64,000 nt of DNA from an uncultured Alphaproteobacteria bacterium (GTDB lineage Bacteria > Pseudomonadota > Alphaproteobacteria > HIMB59). The DNA lies in assembly GCA_902575725.1 (NCBI GenBank), contig CACGSS010000003.1, positions 1 to 64,000 of the forward strand, read 5' to 3'. How positions within the stretch are numbered: the stretch's first letter is position 1; every line of letters starts with the position of its first letter. The notes below the pieces were generated by a model. That model had not been told where the DNA came from. It worked only from the letters and a program-made list of their open reading frames with translations, and did not search any database. Below are positions 53,188 through 63,201 of this stretch, in pieces. The position numbers and the translations under genes were made by a program.

Positions 53188-54540
53188 ATGTTAGAAAATA
53201 TAACAAATAAGATATCTGGAATTTTTCAAGGCCTCTCAAATAAAGGCGCTATCACTGAAAAAGATTTAGAGACAACCCTGCGAGAGGTTAGAGTTGCTCT
53301 GTTAGAGGCAGATGTCTCTCTTAAAGTATCTAAAGATCTTATTAAAAAAATCCAAGAAAAAGCACTTGGCCAAAAAGTAATTGAAAACGTCCAGCCAGGA
53401 CAACAAATAATTAAAATAGTAAGTGATGAACTAACAGAAATACTTGGTGTTCAAAGTAGCGAGTTAAACTTTAAAAATAAACCCTCAACTTTTTTAATGT
53501 GTGGTCTGCAGGGTGCAGGTAAAACAACATCAATTGCAAAACTTGCTCATTACTGTCAAAATTCTCTTAATAAATCTGTAGCACTTGTTTCAACAGATTT
53601 AAGAAGACCAGCCGCTATAGACCAACTTCGTATTTTATCCCAAAAAAATAATATCCAGTTTATTGAGCCAATAAATGAAAATATAAAAGATATTGTCAAT
53701 AATGCTCTTGAACAAAGTAAAAAACTTTTATTGGATGTTTTAATTATAGATACCTCAGGTCGAATTAGTACTGATGAGGAATTACTTTTAGAACTGAAAA
53801 CAATTCATGATCTGGCAAAACCACAAGAGAATTTACTTGTTTTAGACACAATGATGGGTCAACAAGCCCTAAGCGTTGTAGAGTCTTTTAACTCCACAGC
53901 ACCACTTACTGGATTTATATTAACAAGATTAGATGCAGACCCAAGAGGAGGAGTTGCACTTTCAGCAAAATATCAAACAGGTTTGCCAATTCGTTTCTTT
54001 GGATCAGGAGAAAATATTGAAGATTTTGAAGTTTTTCACCCAGAGAGAATAGCTTCTAGAATTCTTGGTATGGGAGATGTTGTTTCATTAGTTGAAAAAG
54101 CACAAAAAGATTTTGATCAAAAAGAAATGGAAAATCTCCAATCTCAGATGATGAGTGGGAAATTCAATATGAATGATCTTTTAAAACAGTTTTCTCAAAT
54201 GAAAAAAATGGGAGGAATGTCTGGACTAATGTCACACATGCCAGGTGTCAGCAAAATTAAAAATATGATGGAGAGTGGAGATTTTGACGAAAAAGTTATT
54301 GATCATCAAATTGCAATTATTTGCTCAATGACAAGAGAAGAAAGAGTTGATCCTGATTTACTAAAAGCTTCAAGAAAAAGAAGAATAGCAACAGGTTCTG
54401 GTAGACAGGTACACGAGGTCAACAGGCTTTTAAAACAATTTGAGCAAACTAAAAAACTTATGAAACAAGCTCAAAAACCAGGTTTTGCAAATAAAATAAA
54501 AAGTTTATTAGGCGGAAACCAAATGCCAACGATTGAATAA
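53188..54540 (+). CDS. ffh: Signal recognition particle protein Ffh
   Basis: A 450-residue SRP GTPase. G1 is CGLQGAGKTTSIAKLAH (about residues 105-121), then DLRRPAAIDQL (near 138), DTSGRISTDEE (near 188), TRLDADPRGG (near 249; consensus TKLDGDARGG). The methionine-rich M domain (about 300-440) has SRKRRIATGSG and MSGLMSHMPG. It binds 4.5S RNA and signal peptides. It is the first gene of a long plus-strand run containing rpsP-rimM-trmD-rplS. Confidence 0.97.
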   Translation: MLENITNKISGIFQGLSNKGAITEKDLETTLREVRVALLEADVSLKVSKDLIKKIQEKALGQKVIENVQPGQQIIKIVSDELTEILGVQSSELNFKNKPSTFLMCGLQGAGKTTSIAKLAHYCQNSLNKSVALVSTDLRRPAAIDQLRILSQKNNIQFIEPINENIKDIVNNALEQSKKLLLDVLIIDTSGRISTDEELLLELKTIHDLAKPQENLLVLDTMMGQQALSVVESFNSTAPLTGFILTRLDADPRGGVALSAKYQTGLPIRFFGSGENIEDFEVFHPERIASRILGMGDVVSLVEKAQKDFDQKEMENLQSQMMSGKFNMNDLLKQFSQMKKMGGMSGLMSHMPGVSKIKNMMESGDFDEKVIDHQIAIICSMTREERVDPDLLKASRKRRIATGSGRQVHEVNRLLKQFEQTKKLMKQAQKPGFANKIKSLLGGNQMPTIE

Positions 54541-54558
54541 ATACAGAAGGGAGAAATC

Positions 54559-55152
54559 ATGGCGACAAAAATAAGACTAGCAAGAGGAGGTTCAAAAAAA
54601 AGACCTTTCTATAGAATTGTGGTTGCAGATGAGAGAGCACCAAGAGACGGTAACTTCATTGAAAAAATAGGCAACTTCAATCCAATGGTACCCAAGGATC
54701 ACAAGGAAAGAGTAATGCTTAGCAAAGAAAGAGCCGAACATTGGCTTAAGGTTGGGGCCCTGCCAACAGAAAGAGTTCAAAAAATTCTCTCTGAATTAGG
54801 AATGATGGAAGCTCCAAAAATAACTGAGAAAACAAAAAAGCATTTACCAAAGGCAAAGGCTCAAGAAAGAGTTAAAGCAAAAGAAGAAGCAGCATTAAAA
54901 GCTGCAGAAGATGCAAAAGCTACTGAAGAAGCAGCTAAAGCAGAGGACGAAAAACCTACTGAGGAGGTAACTACCACAGAGGAGCAACCGCCTGTTGAAG
55001 AAGTAGCAGTTGAAAAACCAGCTGAAGAGGTGAAGACAGAAGAGACTTCTGAGCCGGAGGAAAAGAAAGAAGAAGCTCCTGCAAAAGAAGAGCCCAAAGA
55101 GGAAGAGGGTTCAACTGAGGTTTCAGAGGATAAACCCGAAACTAAAGAGTAA
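54559..55152 (+). CDS. rpsP: 30S ribosomal protein S16 with long acidic tail
   Basis: A 197-residue protein. Residues 1-85 are normal S16 ([21 protein letters not shown], then [13 protein letters not shown] and [17 protein letters not shown]). Residues about 100-197 form a low-complexity, Glu/Ala/Pro/Lys tail ([14 protein letters not shown] and similar), more than doubling the usual length. A GGGAG ribosome site precedes ATG 54559. Acidic S16 tails occur in some alphaproteobacteria, but this one is long. Confidence 0.95.
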   Translation: MATKIRLARGGSKKRPFYRIVVADERAPRDGNFIEKIGNFNPMVPKDHKERVMLSKERAEHWLKVGALPTERVQKILSELGMMEAPKITEKTKKHLPKAKAQERVKAKEEAALKAAEDAKATEEAAKAEDEKPTEEVTTTEEQPPVEEVAVEKPAEEVKTEETSEPEEKKEEAPAKEEPKEEEGSTEVSEDKPETKE

Positions 55153-55158
55153 TTACTT

Positions 55159-55656
55159 GTGACTCCCTTTGAGAAGCATTTCATACAAGTTGGTGTAATT
55201 GGCAGACCTAAAGGAACTAAGGGTCTGCTAAGGTTTCACAGTTATCTAAATGATGATCGTGATGTAAATCAATTTAAAAAATTTTATTTAGATAATGAAA
55301 AAACTATTAACTTAAAACTAGTATCTTTTGATAAAAAAAGCCCACTTATAACAATCGACGAAATAAATAATAGAACAGACACTGAAAAGTTTGTTAATAA
55401 AAAAATTTTTTTAAAAAAAGAACAACTATCACCAGTAAAAGGAAATGAATATTATTTCCACGATCTAGAGGGACTTGAGGTATTTGATAACAAAGACCAG
55501 AGAGTTGGAGAAGTTGCTTCAGTTGTAAATTTTGGTGCAGGGGATTTATTGGAAATATATTTTATTAAGAGTAAAAAAAAGGAATTTTTCAGATTTACTG
55601 AGCAAAACTTTCCATTTGTAAATATTAAAGAAAAAAAAATTATAATTAAAAATTAA
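55159..55656 (+). CDS. rimM: Ribosome maturation factor RimM
   Basis: A 165-residue protein needed for 30S assembly near S19. The N-terminal barrel begins VGVIGRPKGTKGLLRFHSY (about residues 12-30), and the PRC barrel holds YYFHDLEGLEVFD (near 97) and FTEQNFPFVNIKEKKI at the end. The start is GTG 55159. It overlaps trmD by one base. Confidence 0.93.
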   Translation: MTPFEKHFIQVGVIGRPKGTKGLLRFHSYLNDDRDVNQFKKFYLDNEKTINLKLVSFDKKSPLITIDEINNRTDTEKFVNKKIFLKKEQLSPVKGNEYYFHDLEGLEVFDNKDQRVGEVASVVNFGAGDLLEIYFIKSKKKEFFRFTEQNFPFVNIKEKKIIIKN

Positions 55657-56381
55657 TGTTAAAATTTAATATTCTTACTTTATTTCCGGAAGTTTTTCCT
55701 GGAATTTTACAACATGGCTTGTTAGGCAAAGCTCTGTCAAAAAATCATTTCGAAATCAATACGATCAATATAAGAGATTACAGTGATTTATCTGCGAACT
55801 CTGTTGATGATAAACCATTTAGTGGTGGCGCAGGTATGGTATTAAGACCTGATATAATTTCAAAATCTATAGAAGCAAACTTTAATAAAAATGAATTAGA
55901 TAGCTGTATTAAAATATGTTTTTCTGCCAAAGGTAAAAAACTCACTCAAAAAAAATTAACTAACTATAATTTCAATCAAGATTTTATCTTACTAAATGGT
56001 AGATATGAGGGCATTGACCAACGAGTAATTGATTATTATAAATTCCAAGAGATTTCTGTGAGCGATGTCATCTTAAACGGAGGAGAGATAGCATCATTAT
56101 TATTTATTGAGGCGTTAATGAGACTTCAACCTGGTGTTCTTGGAAATAATGATACTCACATTATTGAGTCATTTCAAAATGGACTAGTTGAACATGATCA
56201 ATTTACTAGACCAAACCCATGGATAACCCCTGATCAGTCAGAAATAGAAGTACCATCTATACTCGTGAGTGGCAAACATGCTGATATAGATCTTTGGAAA
56301 CACCAAAATTCGTTGGAGAATACTGAAAAAAATAGACCAGATTTATTTAAAAACTATTTAAAAAAAAACAAAAATGAGTAG
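55656..56381 (+). CDS. trmD: tRNA (guanine-37-N1) methyltransferase TrmD
   Basis: A 241-residue SPOUT-family methyltransferase. Landmarks are FNILTLFPEVFPGILQHGLLG, DDKPFSGGAGMVLRP (about residues 50-64), LLNGRYEGIDQRVI (near 110), the knot ISVSDVILNGGEIASL (near 131), and FTRPNPWITPD (near 186). It acts on tRNAs with G36-G37. It is in the standard place between rimM and rplS. Confidence 0.96.
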   Translation: MLKFNILTLFPEVFPGILQHGLLGKALSKNHFEINTINIRDYSDLSANSVDDKPFSGGAGMVLRPDIISKSIEANFNKNELDSCIKICFSAKGKKLTQKKLTNYNFNQDFILLNGRYEGIDQRVIDYYKFQEISVSDVILNGGEIASLLFIEALMRLQPGVLGNNDTHIIESFQNGLVEHDQFTRPNPWITPDQSEIEVPSILVSGKHADIDLWKHQNSLENTEKNRPDLFKNYLKKNKNE

Positions 56382-56431
56382 AATATGCCGCTCCGATACC
56401 ACCCATATATTAATATTGGATGGAGCACACA

Positions 56432-57103
56432 ATGAATGAAATTATTAAAAATTACGAACAATCACAAATTCAGCAGATTTTAAAAAGTTCAAAGGTTTCT
56501 GACTTCGCGCCAGGTGACACTGTCAAAGTTAATGTAAAGATCAAAGAAGGAAATAAAGAGAGAGTGCAAGCATTTCAAGGTGTCTGTATTGGTAAAAAAA
56601 ATAATGGTCTTAATTCTTCATTTACTGTTAGAAAAATTTCTAGTGGTGAAGGTGTTGAAAGGGTTTTTCCATTATACAGTAATGTTATCGACTCAATCGA
56701 ACGTGTAAAAGTTGGTGATGTAAGAAGAGCTAAATTATATTATCTAAGAGGTTTGTCTGGTAAAAAAGCAAGAATTGCAGAAAGAACTGACGGTCGATCA
56801 TATGACGATAACCAATTTGTATCCACAATCGAAGATGTTGAAGAGATTTCAGAAGTTAGTGCTGAAGAAAATAAATCAGATACACCTGTAACTGACGACT
56901 CACCAAAGGAAGAAGCTAAAGAGATCAAAACAGAGGAAACTTCATCTCAAGAAGCCCCTAAGTCTGAAGACAACTCTAAAGAAGAAACTAGAGTAACTAA
57001 ATCAGAGGAATCATCGCCACAAGAAGAACCCAAAGTTGAAGATGAGCCAAAAGAGGAAAAGCCTGTAGAGAAAAAAATAGAAGAGGCAGAAACTAAAAGC
57101 TAA
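56432..57103 (+). CDS. rplS: 50S ribosomal protein L19 with long acidic tail
   Basis: A 223-residue protein. Residues 1-115 are ordinary L19 ([58 protein letters not shown]). Residues about 130-223 are a low-complexity Glu/Lys/Ser/Pro tail ([14 protein letters not shown] and similar), about doubling the length. ATG 56432 was chosen since GGAG lies 6 bp before it; an upstream in-frame ATG at 56420 overlaps that site. Confidence 0.95.
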   Translation: MNEIIKNYEQSQIQQILKSSKVSDFAPGDTVKVNVKIKEGNKERVQAFQGVCIGKKNNGLNSSFTVRKISSGEGVERVFPLYSNVIDSIERVKVGDVRRAKLYYLRGLSGKKARIAERTDGRSYDDNQFVSTIEDVEEISEVSAEENKSDTPVTDDSPKEEAKEIKTEETSSQEAPKSEDNSKEETRVTKSEESSPQEEPKVEDEPKEEKPVEKKIEEAETKS

Positions 57104-57113
57104 AAGTATTATA

Positions 57114-58523
57114 TTGAGCAACCAAGGCCCAAAAACACTTTTTGATAAAATCTGGTCTGAGCATCTTGTCGGTCAAAGAGAAGATGGGACTAATCTTTTA
57201 TATATTGATCGTCATTTAGTTCATGAAGTAACTAGCCCTCAAGCCTTCGAAGGATTAAAACTTTCCAATCGTCCTGTTCATCGACCAGAGGCTACGATAG
57301 CTGTCGCAGACCATAATGTTCCTACTATAAATAGACAAAATATTGAAGACCCACAAAGTAAAATTCAGGTCGAAACTTTAGCAAAAAACACTAAAGAGCA
57401 TGGAATTCAATATTTTGATTTAATGGACCAAAGACAAGGTATTGTTCATATCATTGGTCCTGAGCAGGGAATAACCCAACCGGGCATGACAATTGTCTGT
57501 GGAGACAGTCACACCTCTACCCATGGAGCTTTCGGAGCTCTCGCTTTTGGTATCGGAACAAGTGAAGTTGAGCATGTTCTGGCTACGCAAACAATTGTTC
57601 AAAATCCTGCAAAAAATATGAGAATTTCGGTCAATGGTGAACTTCCTTTTGGTGTAAATTCTAAAGATTTAATCTTGTACATAATTGGAAAAATTGGAAC
57701 AGCTGGAGGAACTGGTCATGTAATTGAGTATGCTGGTTCATCTATTATGGGCCTTTCAATGGAAGGCAGAATGACTATTTGTAATATGAGCATTGAAGCT
57801 GGTGCTCGCGCCGGTTTAATTAGCCCAGATCAAACAACTTTTAATTATATAAAAGGCAGACCTTATGCTCCTAGAACTGAACACTGGGATCAAGCAGTAG
57901 AATACTGGTCATCTCTTCCCTCAGATAATGATGCAAATTACGATCATGAAATAGTTATAGATAGTTCAGAAATTGACCCAATGGTGACATGGGGAACTAG
58001 CCCTGAGGATGTTGTGTCAGTGAAAGGCACAGTACCAAATCCGAGCAGTGCTAAAACAGAAAATAAAAAGAAAAGCATAGAAAGATCACTTGAGTATATG
58101 GGCCTTAAGCCTGGAACAAAAATTACAGATATAAAATTAGATAAAATATTCATTGGCTCTTGTACAAATGGTCGAATTGAGGATCTAAGAAAAGTTGCAT
58201 CTATCGTTAAGGACAAAAAGATTGCTTCACACATTCAAGCAATGATAGTACCAGGATCAGGCTTAGTTAAAAAACAAGCTGAAGAAGAAGGAATTGATAA
58301 AATTTTAAAAGATGCTGGCTTTGAATGGAGAGAGGCTGGATGTTCAATGTGCCTTGGTATGAATCCTGATCAATTAAAACCTGGTGAAAGGTGCGCATCA
58401 ACTTCTAATAGAAATTTTGAAGGTAGACAAGGCCGAGGTGGTAGAACTCATTTAATGAGTCCTGAGCTTGCTGCAGCATCTGCTATTATGGGAAACATTT
58501 CAGATATAAGAGATTTTACATAA
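57114..58523 (+). CDS. leuC: 3-isopropylmalate dehydratase large subunit
   Basis: A 469-residue aconitase-family subunit of leucine synthesis. Iron-sulfur cysteines are in [12 protein letters not shown] (near residue 346) and [12 protein letters not shown] (near 406). [17 protein letters not shown] (near 30), [20 protein letters not shown] (near 128) and the C-terminal [20 protein letters not shown] are typical. The start is TTG 57114. It lies 10 bp after rplS and one base before leuD. Confidence 0.97.
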   Translation: MSNQGPKTLFDKIWSEHLVGQREDGTNLLYIDRHLVHEVTSPQAFEGLKLSNRPVHRPEATIAVADHNVPTINRQNIEDPQSKIQVETLAKNTKEHGIQYFDLMDQRQGIVHIIGPEQGITQPGMTIVCGDSHTSTHGAFGALAFGIGTSEVEHVLATQTIVQNPAKNMRISVNGELPFGVNSKDLILYIIGKIGTAGGTGHVIEYAGSSIMGLSMEGRMTICNMSIEAGARAGLISPDQTTFNYIKGRPYAPRTEHWDQAVEYWSSLPSDNDANYDHEIVIDSSEIDPMVTWGTSPEDVVSVKGTVPNPSSAKTENKKKSIERSLEYMGLKPGTKITDIKLDKIFIGSCTNGRIEDLRKVASIVKDKKIASHIQAMIVPGSGLVKKQAEEEGIDKILKDAGFEWREAGCSMCLGMNPDQLKPGERCASTSNRNFEGRQGRGGRTHLMSPELAAASAIMGNISDIRDFT

Positions 58524-58524
58524 A

Positions 58525-59133
58525 ATGGATAAGTTTCTTTCTTTAAAAGGTATCGCAGCTCCTTTACCAATTGTTAATATTGATACAGATATGATCATCC
58601 CAAAGCAATTTCTCAAAACAATTAAAAGAACTGGTCTTGGTGTAAGTTTGTTTTATGAGATGAGATATGATAACGATGGAAATCTCATCAAAGATTTTGT
58701 CTTGAATACATCTCCTTTTGATCAGTCAAAAATTTTGGTCGCTGGAGATAATTTTGGTTGTGGATCAAGTAGAGAGCACGCCCCATGGTCTCTTAAAGAT
58801 TTTGGAATAAGAAGTGTAATTTCAACAAGTTTTGCAGATATTTTCTATAATAATTGCTTTCAAAATGGAATTTTACCGATTGTTGTCAGCCCTGAAAACC
58901 TTGATCAGTTAATGACAGCAGCTAAAAATCAAATTGAGTTCACTATTGACCTTCCGGAGCAAATCATTAAAGCTGGCAATCATTCAATCAATTTTGAAAT
59001 TGAAGAATTCAGAAAAGATAGACTTTTGCAGGGATTAGACGATATAGGCATTACCCTTGGTTACCAAGACAAAATTAATGCTTACGAAGAGGATAAAAAA
59101 AATAAAAAACCTTGGTTATTTAAAGATAATTAA
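58525..59133 (+). CDS. leuD: 3-isopropylmalate dehydratase small subunit
   Basis: A 202-residue swivel subunit for LeuC. Signatures are [17 protein letters not shown] (about residues 18-34) and [18 protein letters not shown] (about 73-90). It has the usual length. It abuts leuB with no gap. Confidence 0.96.
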   Translation: MDKFLSLKGIAAPLPIVNIDTDMIIPKQFLKTIKRTGLGVSLFYEMRYDNDGNLIKDFVLNTSPFDQSKILVAGDNFGCGSSREHAPWSLKDFGIRSVISTSFADIFYNNCFQNGILPIVVSPENLDQLMTAAKNQIEFTIDLPEQIIKAGNHSINFEIEEFRKDRLLQGLDDIGITLGYQDKINAYEEDKKNKKPWLFKDN

Positions 59134-60216
59134 ATGAGTTCTAAAATTCTAGTTTTGCCAGGAGACGGTATAGGTGTGGAAGTTGCAGATCAAGCAATTA
59201 GAGTAATTGAAAAATTAAATGAGCAAGGCCTTAATGCTAGCTATGAAAAAGATTTAGTTGGAGGCGCTTCATATGATGTTAATGGCGAACCTTTAACTAA
59301 TACTGTTTTAGAGAAAGCAAAAAATTCGGATGCTATATTATTGGGAGCAGTTGGTGGATCAAAGTGGGATGACGTAGAAAGATCAAAAAGACCAGAAGCT
59401 GGACTTTTAGGTTTGAGGAAAGAATTAGAACTTTTTGCAAATCTGAGACCTGCTTTAGTTTTTGATGCTCTTGTTTCAGCTTCAACTTTAAAAAATGAAG
59501 TGGTGAACAATTTAGATATTATGATTGTAAGAGAATTGACTGGTGGTGTATATTTTGGTCAACCTCGAGGTATAGAAAACACACCAAATGGTAAGAAAGC
59601 GATTGACACACAAATTTATCACGATTACGAAATCGATAGGATTGCTAGAGTTGCTTTTGATTTAGCCAGAAAAAGAAATAATAAAGTAACATCTGTTGAG
59701 AAAGCTAACGTTATGGAAACAGGTGTACTCTGGAGAGAGATTGTGAAAGAAACTCATAAAGATTTTTCAGATATTACACTAGAAAATATGTTAGCAGATA
59801 ATTGTGCCATGCAACTTGTTAGAAACCCAAAACAATTTGATGTAATAGTTACAGATAATCTTTTTGGAGATCTGCTGAGTGATTGTGCTGCTATGTTGAC
59901 TGGTTCGCTTGGAATGTTACCATCGGCATCATTGGGGGAAGAAAAAAATGGCAAAAGACATGGACTTTTTGAGCCTGTTCATGGAAGCGCCCCTGATATT
60001 GCAGGTCAAGATAAAGCAAATCCAATCGCTACCATTTTAAGTTTGTCTATGATGTTAAAATATAATCTCAATAAACCAGAATTATCAAATAAAGTAGAAA
60101 GCGCTGTCCAACAAATTCTTTCTGAGGGTTATAGAACTGGAGATATTTACGCAAATGAAGACCAAACTCTTGTCTCCTGTTCTAAAATGGGCGATTTAAT
60201 AATCGAGAGAATTTAA
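59134..60216 (+). CDS. leuB: 3-isopropylmalate dehydrogenase
   Basis: A 360-residue decarboxylating dehydrogenase. LPGDGIGVEVADQAIRVI opens the protein. The loop ANLRPALVFDALV (near residue 105), VRELTGGVYFGQPRG (near 132), VIVTDNLFGDLLSDCAAML (near 230) and EPVHGSAPDIAGQDKANPIA (near 275) mark substrate, metal and NAD sites. Only leuA is missing from the local set. Confidence 0.97.
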   Translation: MSSKILVLPGDGIGVEVADQAIRVIEKLNEQGLNASYEKDLVGGASYDVNGEPLTNTVLEKAKNSDAILLGAVGGSKWDDVERSKRPEAGLLGLRKELELFANLRPALVFDALVSASTLKNEVVNNLDIMIVRELTGGVYFGQPRGIENTPNGKKAIDTQIYHDYEIDRIARVAFDLARKRNNKVTSVEKANVMETGVLWREIVKETHKDFSDITLENMLADNCAMQLVRNPKQFDVIVTDNLFGDLLSDCAAMLTGSLGMLPSASLGEEKNGKRHGLFEPVHGSAPDIAGQDKANPIATILSLSMMLKYNLNKPELSNKVESAVQQILSEGYRTGDIYANEDQTLVSCSKMGDLIIERI

Positions 60217-60217
60217 G

Positions 60218-61249
60218 TTGACTTCTTCTAAAAAACCTAAAATTGCTGTTGTCGGAGCAACTGGAAATGTCGGTAGAGAGGTTTTAGATATTATTGATGA
60301 AAAAGAAATTCAATATTCTGATTTAATCGCTTTAGCTTCTTCTCGTTCTAAAGGAAGTACAATTGATTATGGAGAAAACAAGTCTGTTGTAGTAGCAGAT
60401 TTAGCTGAATATGATTTTTCTGATACTGACATAGCTATTTTTTCACCAGGTGCGAAAGTTTCAAGTGAGTTTGCTCCTAAAGCAGCCAAGCAAGGTTGTA
60501 TAGTAATTGACAATACCTCTCATTTTCGAACAGATCCAGATGTCCCATTAGTAGTCGCTGAGGTTAATCCTGAGGCGCTAAAAGACTTTAGAAAAAAGAA
60601 TATCATTTCTAATCCTAATTGTTCAACTATGGGGATGCTAGTTGCGGTTAAACCTTTGCATGATCATTTCAAAGTTAAAAGAATTGTCGTCTCAACTTAT
60701 CAATCAGTATCTGGTGCAGGTAAAGAGGCTGCAGATGAATTATTCAATCAAACTAAATCAATTTATGCTAATGAAGCAGTAGTGAAAGAAAAATTTACTA
60801 AACAAATTGCTTTTAATGTTATCCCGCATATAGATGTTTTCTTAGAGGATGGTCAAACCAAAGAAGAGTGGAAAATGCACAATGAAACAAAAAAAATTCT
60901 TGATCAAAACATTGAACTAACTGCAACTTGTGTTCGTGTACCAGTATTTATATCTCATTCACTAGCTTTAAACATCGAGTTTGAAAAGCCTTACGATGAG
61001 GACCAAATAAGAGAAATTTTTAAGAAATCCCCTGGTCTGAAAATGATTGATTACCGTGCTGATGAGGGGTATGTAACTCCGATTGAATCTGCGGGTTTAG
61101 ACCCTGTTTATGTTAGCAGAATTAGAAGAGACCCTACTATTCCAAATGGTCTTAATTTCTGGTGCGTGTCTGATAATTTAAGAAAGGGAGCCGCTTTAAA
61201 CACCGTGCAAATAGCAGAAATCTTGATCAAAGATTATTTAAGCTCTTAG
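60218..61249 (+). CDS. asd: Aspartate-semialdehyde dehydrogenase
   Basis: A 343-residue enzyme on the route to lysine, threonine and methionine. The NADP loop is VVGATGNVGREVLDI (about residues 11-25), the catalytic Cys lies in ISNPNCSTMGMLVAV (near 130), and YQSVSGAGKEAADEL (near 160) and FWCVSDNLRKGAALNTVQIA (C-terminal) are typical. The start is TTG 60218, one base after leuB. The 3' end overlaps the convergent kinase gene by 23 bp. Confidence 0.96.
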   Translation: MTSSKKPKIAVVGATGNVGREVLDIIDEKEIQYSDLIALASSRSKGSTIDYGENKSVVVADLAEYDFSDTDIAIFSPGAKVSSEFAPKAAKQGCIVIDNTSHFRTDPDVPLVVAEVNPEALKDFRKKNIISNPNCSTMGMLVAVKPLHDHFKVKRIVVSTYQSVSGAGKEAADELFNQTKSIYANEAVVKEKFTKQIAFNVIPHIDVFLEDGQTKEEWKMHNETKKILDQNIELTATCVRVPVFISHSLALNIEFEKPYDEDQIREIFKKSPGLKMIDYRADEGYVTPIESAGLDPVYVSRIRRDPTIPNGLNFWCVSDNLRKGAALNTVQIAEILIKDYLSS

Positions 61250-62027
61250 CTTTAAATCTTTTTTTTCTTTTTTTAGAACGTATTTTATTTTTTAGCAAAA
61301 TATCATAAATATCATTCGTAACATTTTCTAGTATTTCTCTAGTTGTATTTTTTTTATAGATATAGTGAGTATATAAAGCTGTAGATTGGTCGCCAGCCCC
61401 ATGAAATCTCTCTTTAAAATTTATATATGGTGTTTCTATGACAAAAACCTCTCTTTTATTACAAATAATATTTAATATTTTTTTATTTTTTGGAATGCTT
61501 CTTATTAATACTTGGCTGTTAAACTCCCTCGTAAATGATTTGAGGTCGGTTATGATTTCACTAATACTATAGTTATTTACATCTTTATTATTTAAGTATG
61601 ACCACTCAAAAAAATTTGCTGATATATATTTAACTTTTGTAACTACTTTTTTAAAAAAATTTGCAACATCTTTTTCTACATATAGACCTATTCCTAAATC
61701 TCCCATTACGGGGTCTAAAACAATTCTATTTTGCATTTTAATAATTTTATTTATCGATTTAGAAATCTTTGAGTTGGGTGTGTAGCCAATAATTGTTAAA
61801 TCATTTAAGCTTAATTTATATGTTTTCCTGACTTTATTAAAAATTACCCATGGATTTAAACTGTTGTTATTGATTTGAAGGGTGCCCTTTACAGCTTTAT
61901 GAGATGTTAAAATTATAGTCGGTATCTCATAAATGTTATAACCTTTGTCACTCAAGATTGATCGTGCGGCATGATTTCCAACTTTATCATTTAAGACAGT
62001 AGACTGAATACTAACTATATTCCTCAT
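61227..62027 (-). CDS. Pyridoxal kinase-like protein (PdxY/PdxK family)
   Basis: A 266-residue ribokinase-fold kinase. The N-terminus VSIQSTVLNDKVGNHAA matches the PdxY/PdxK type (QS..aygHVGNsAA). VLDPVMGDLGIGLYV lies near residue 97 and the catalytic GAGD near residue 221. It would phosphorylate vitamin B6 forms. It has an unusually basic C-terminus (SKKRKKRFKAK). It may link functionally with yggS. Divergence is high, so the substrate is inferred. Confidence 0.82.
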   Translation of the reverse strand: MRNIVSIQSTVLNDKVGNHAARSILSDKGYNIYEIPTIILTSHKAVKGTLQINNNSLNPWVIFNKVRKTYKLSLNDLTIIGYTPNSKISKSINKIIKMQNRIVLDPVMGDLGIGLYVEKDVANFFKKVVTKVKYISANFFEWSYLNNKDVNNYSISEIITDLKSFTREFNSQVLIRSIPKNKKILNIICNKREVFVIETPYINFKERFHGAGDQSTALYTHYIYKKNTTREILENVTNDIYDILLKNKIRSKKRKKRFKAKSLNNL

Positions 62028-62053
62028 ATTTTATGTATCTATTTCTTCAAAGG

Positions 62054-62080
62054 TTGTCATTGTTTCCACAATAATATAAA
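62054..62080 (+). promoter_or_regulatory. Candidate promoter of sodB
   Basis: TTGTCA (62054-62059) and TATAAA (62075-62080) are separated by 15 bp, shorter than ideal. They lie 38 bp before the sodB ATG, which has an AAAGGAAA ribosome site. Confidence 0.35.
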
Positions 62081-62117
62081 AAATACGCATTAAGAATTTT
62101 AATTAAAGGAAATAAAT

Positions 62118-62711
62118 ATGACTTTTGAATTACCAAGCTTACCTTATGCAAATGATGCTTTAGCTCCATATATGTCATCAGAAACTCTTGATTTCCATCA
62201 TGGCAAACATCATCAAACATATGTAACAAATTTAAATAATCTTGTTAAAGATACCGATATGCAAGACTCTTCTCTTGAGGAAATAGTTGTAAAATCAAGT
62301 AAAGATTCTTCAATGGCCGGAATTTTTAATAACGCAGGTCAACATTGGAACCATATTTTATTTTGGCAATGTATGAAACCCAATGGAGGAGGCTCTATGC
62401 CGTCCGAATTGGAGAGTAGAATTACATCAGACCTAGGAGGTATTGATCAATTCAAAGAAGCTTTTATCCAAGCAGGAACAACTCAATTTGGTTCTGGATG
62501 GGTTTGGCTTGCCATAGATAATGGTAAATTAGTGGTTACTAAGTCACCTAATGCTTCTAACCCTCTAGTTGATGGAATGAAGCCAATATTAGGTTGTGAC
62601 GTATGGGAACACTCTTATTATATAGATTACAGAAACAAACGACCTGATTATTTAAAAGCATTTTTAGAAAGTCTAGTAAACTGGGAATTTGTTGCTTCTC
62701 AATTAGATTAA
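62118..62711 (+). CDS. sodB: Iron superoxide dismutase
   Basis: A 197-residue Fe-type SOD. Metal ligands lie in LDFHHGKHHQTYV (near residue 27), AGQHWNHILFW (near 75), and CDVWEHSYYIDY (Asp and His, near 156-160). The Gln/Gly pattern NNAGQHWNH favours iron, though Mn cannot be ruled out. It stands alone with its own promoter candidate and terminator. Confidence 0.95.
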   Translation: MTFELPSLPYANDALAPYMSSETLDFHHGKHHQTYVTNLNNLVKDTDMQDSSLEEIVVKSSKDSSMAGIFNNAGQHWNHILFWQCMKPNGGGSMPSELESRITSDLGGIDQFKEAFIQAGTTQFGSGWVWLAIDNGKLVVTKSPNASNPLVDGMKPILGCDVWEHSYYIDYRNKRPDYLKAFLESLVNWEFVASQLD

Positions 62712-62717
62712 ATAATA

Positions 62718-62750
62718 GGGCTGCTTATAAAAAGCAGCCCAAATTTTTTA
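62718..62750 (+). terminator. Rho-independent terminator after sodB
   Basis: A 9-bp stem pairs GGGCTGCTT (62718-62726) with AAGCAGCCC (62732-62740) around loop ATAAA, followed by AAATTTTTT. It is 6 bp after sodB and 12 bp before the convergent heat-shock gene's stop, so it may serve both. Confidence 0.9.
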
Positions 62751-62751
62751 T

Positions 62752-63201
62752 TTAAGCTGATAAAAGTTTAGAATTCGTATTAACTTTTATTTTTCTAGGT
62801 TTTTGGTGTTCAGGTATTTCTCTTTCAAGATTTATACTTAACAGACCGTTATTTAAATCAGCCTCTACAACTTTTACAGTATCAGCTAATTCAAATTTTC
62901 TCTCGAAATTTCTGTTGGCAATTCCTCGATAAAGATATTCTGATTTATTCAAAGTTTTATCTTCGCCCATTTCACCCTTAACAGTCAAAAGATTACCTTC
63001 TTGGGATATATCTATTTGGTCTTCACCAAAACCAGCGATTGCCATAGTAATTTGGTAAATATTTTTGTCATGCTTGACTATATTATAAGGCGGATAAGAA
63101 GCACCTTTATTGTTCGTAGAAAAGACGGTATCAAAAAGTTTATCAAACTCATCGAAACCAACTGATGATCTCCATAGAGGAGATAAGTCAAATGTAGTCA
63201 T
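62752..63201 (-). CDS. Small heat-shock protein (Hsp20/IbpA family)
   Basis: A 149-residue alpha-crystallin-domain chaperone. The N-terminal 'FDLSPLWRSSVGFDEFDKLF' type opening is the IbpA pattern. The crystallin core has YQITMAIAGFGEDQIDISQ (about residues 49-67) and DLNNGLLSINLEREIPE near 115-131. It binds unfolding proteins. A strong AAGGAGG ribosome site lies 5-7 bp upstream of ATG 63201, inside a small hairpin. Confidence 0.94.
   Translation of the reverse strand: MTTFDLSPLWRSSVGFDEFDKLFDTVFSTNNKGASYPPYNIVKHDKNIYQITMAIAGFGEDQIDISQEGNLLTVKGEMGEDKTLNKSEYLYRGIANRNFERKFELADTVKVVEADLNNGLLSINLEREIPEHQKPRKIKVNTNSKLLSA

Noticed and set aside
54861..55184. Serine-rich open frame on the minus strand
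   Set aside because: It mirrors the Glu/Ala-rich acidic tail of S16 (GAA/GAG reversed gives TTC/CTC serine-type codons). S16 frame is clearly coding.
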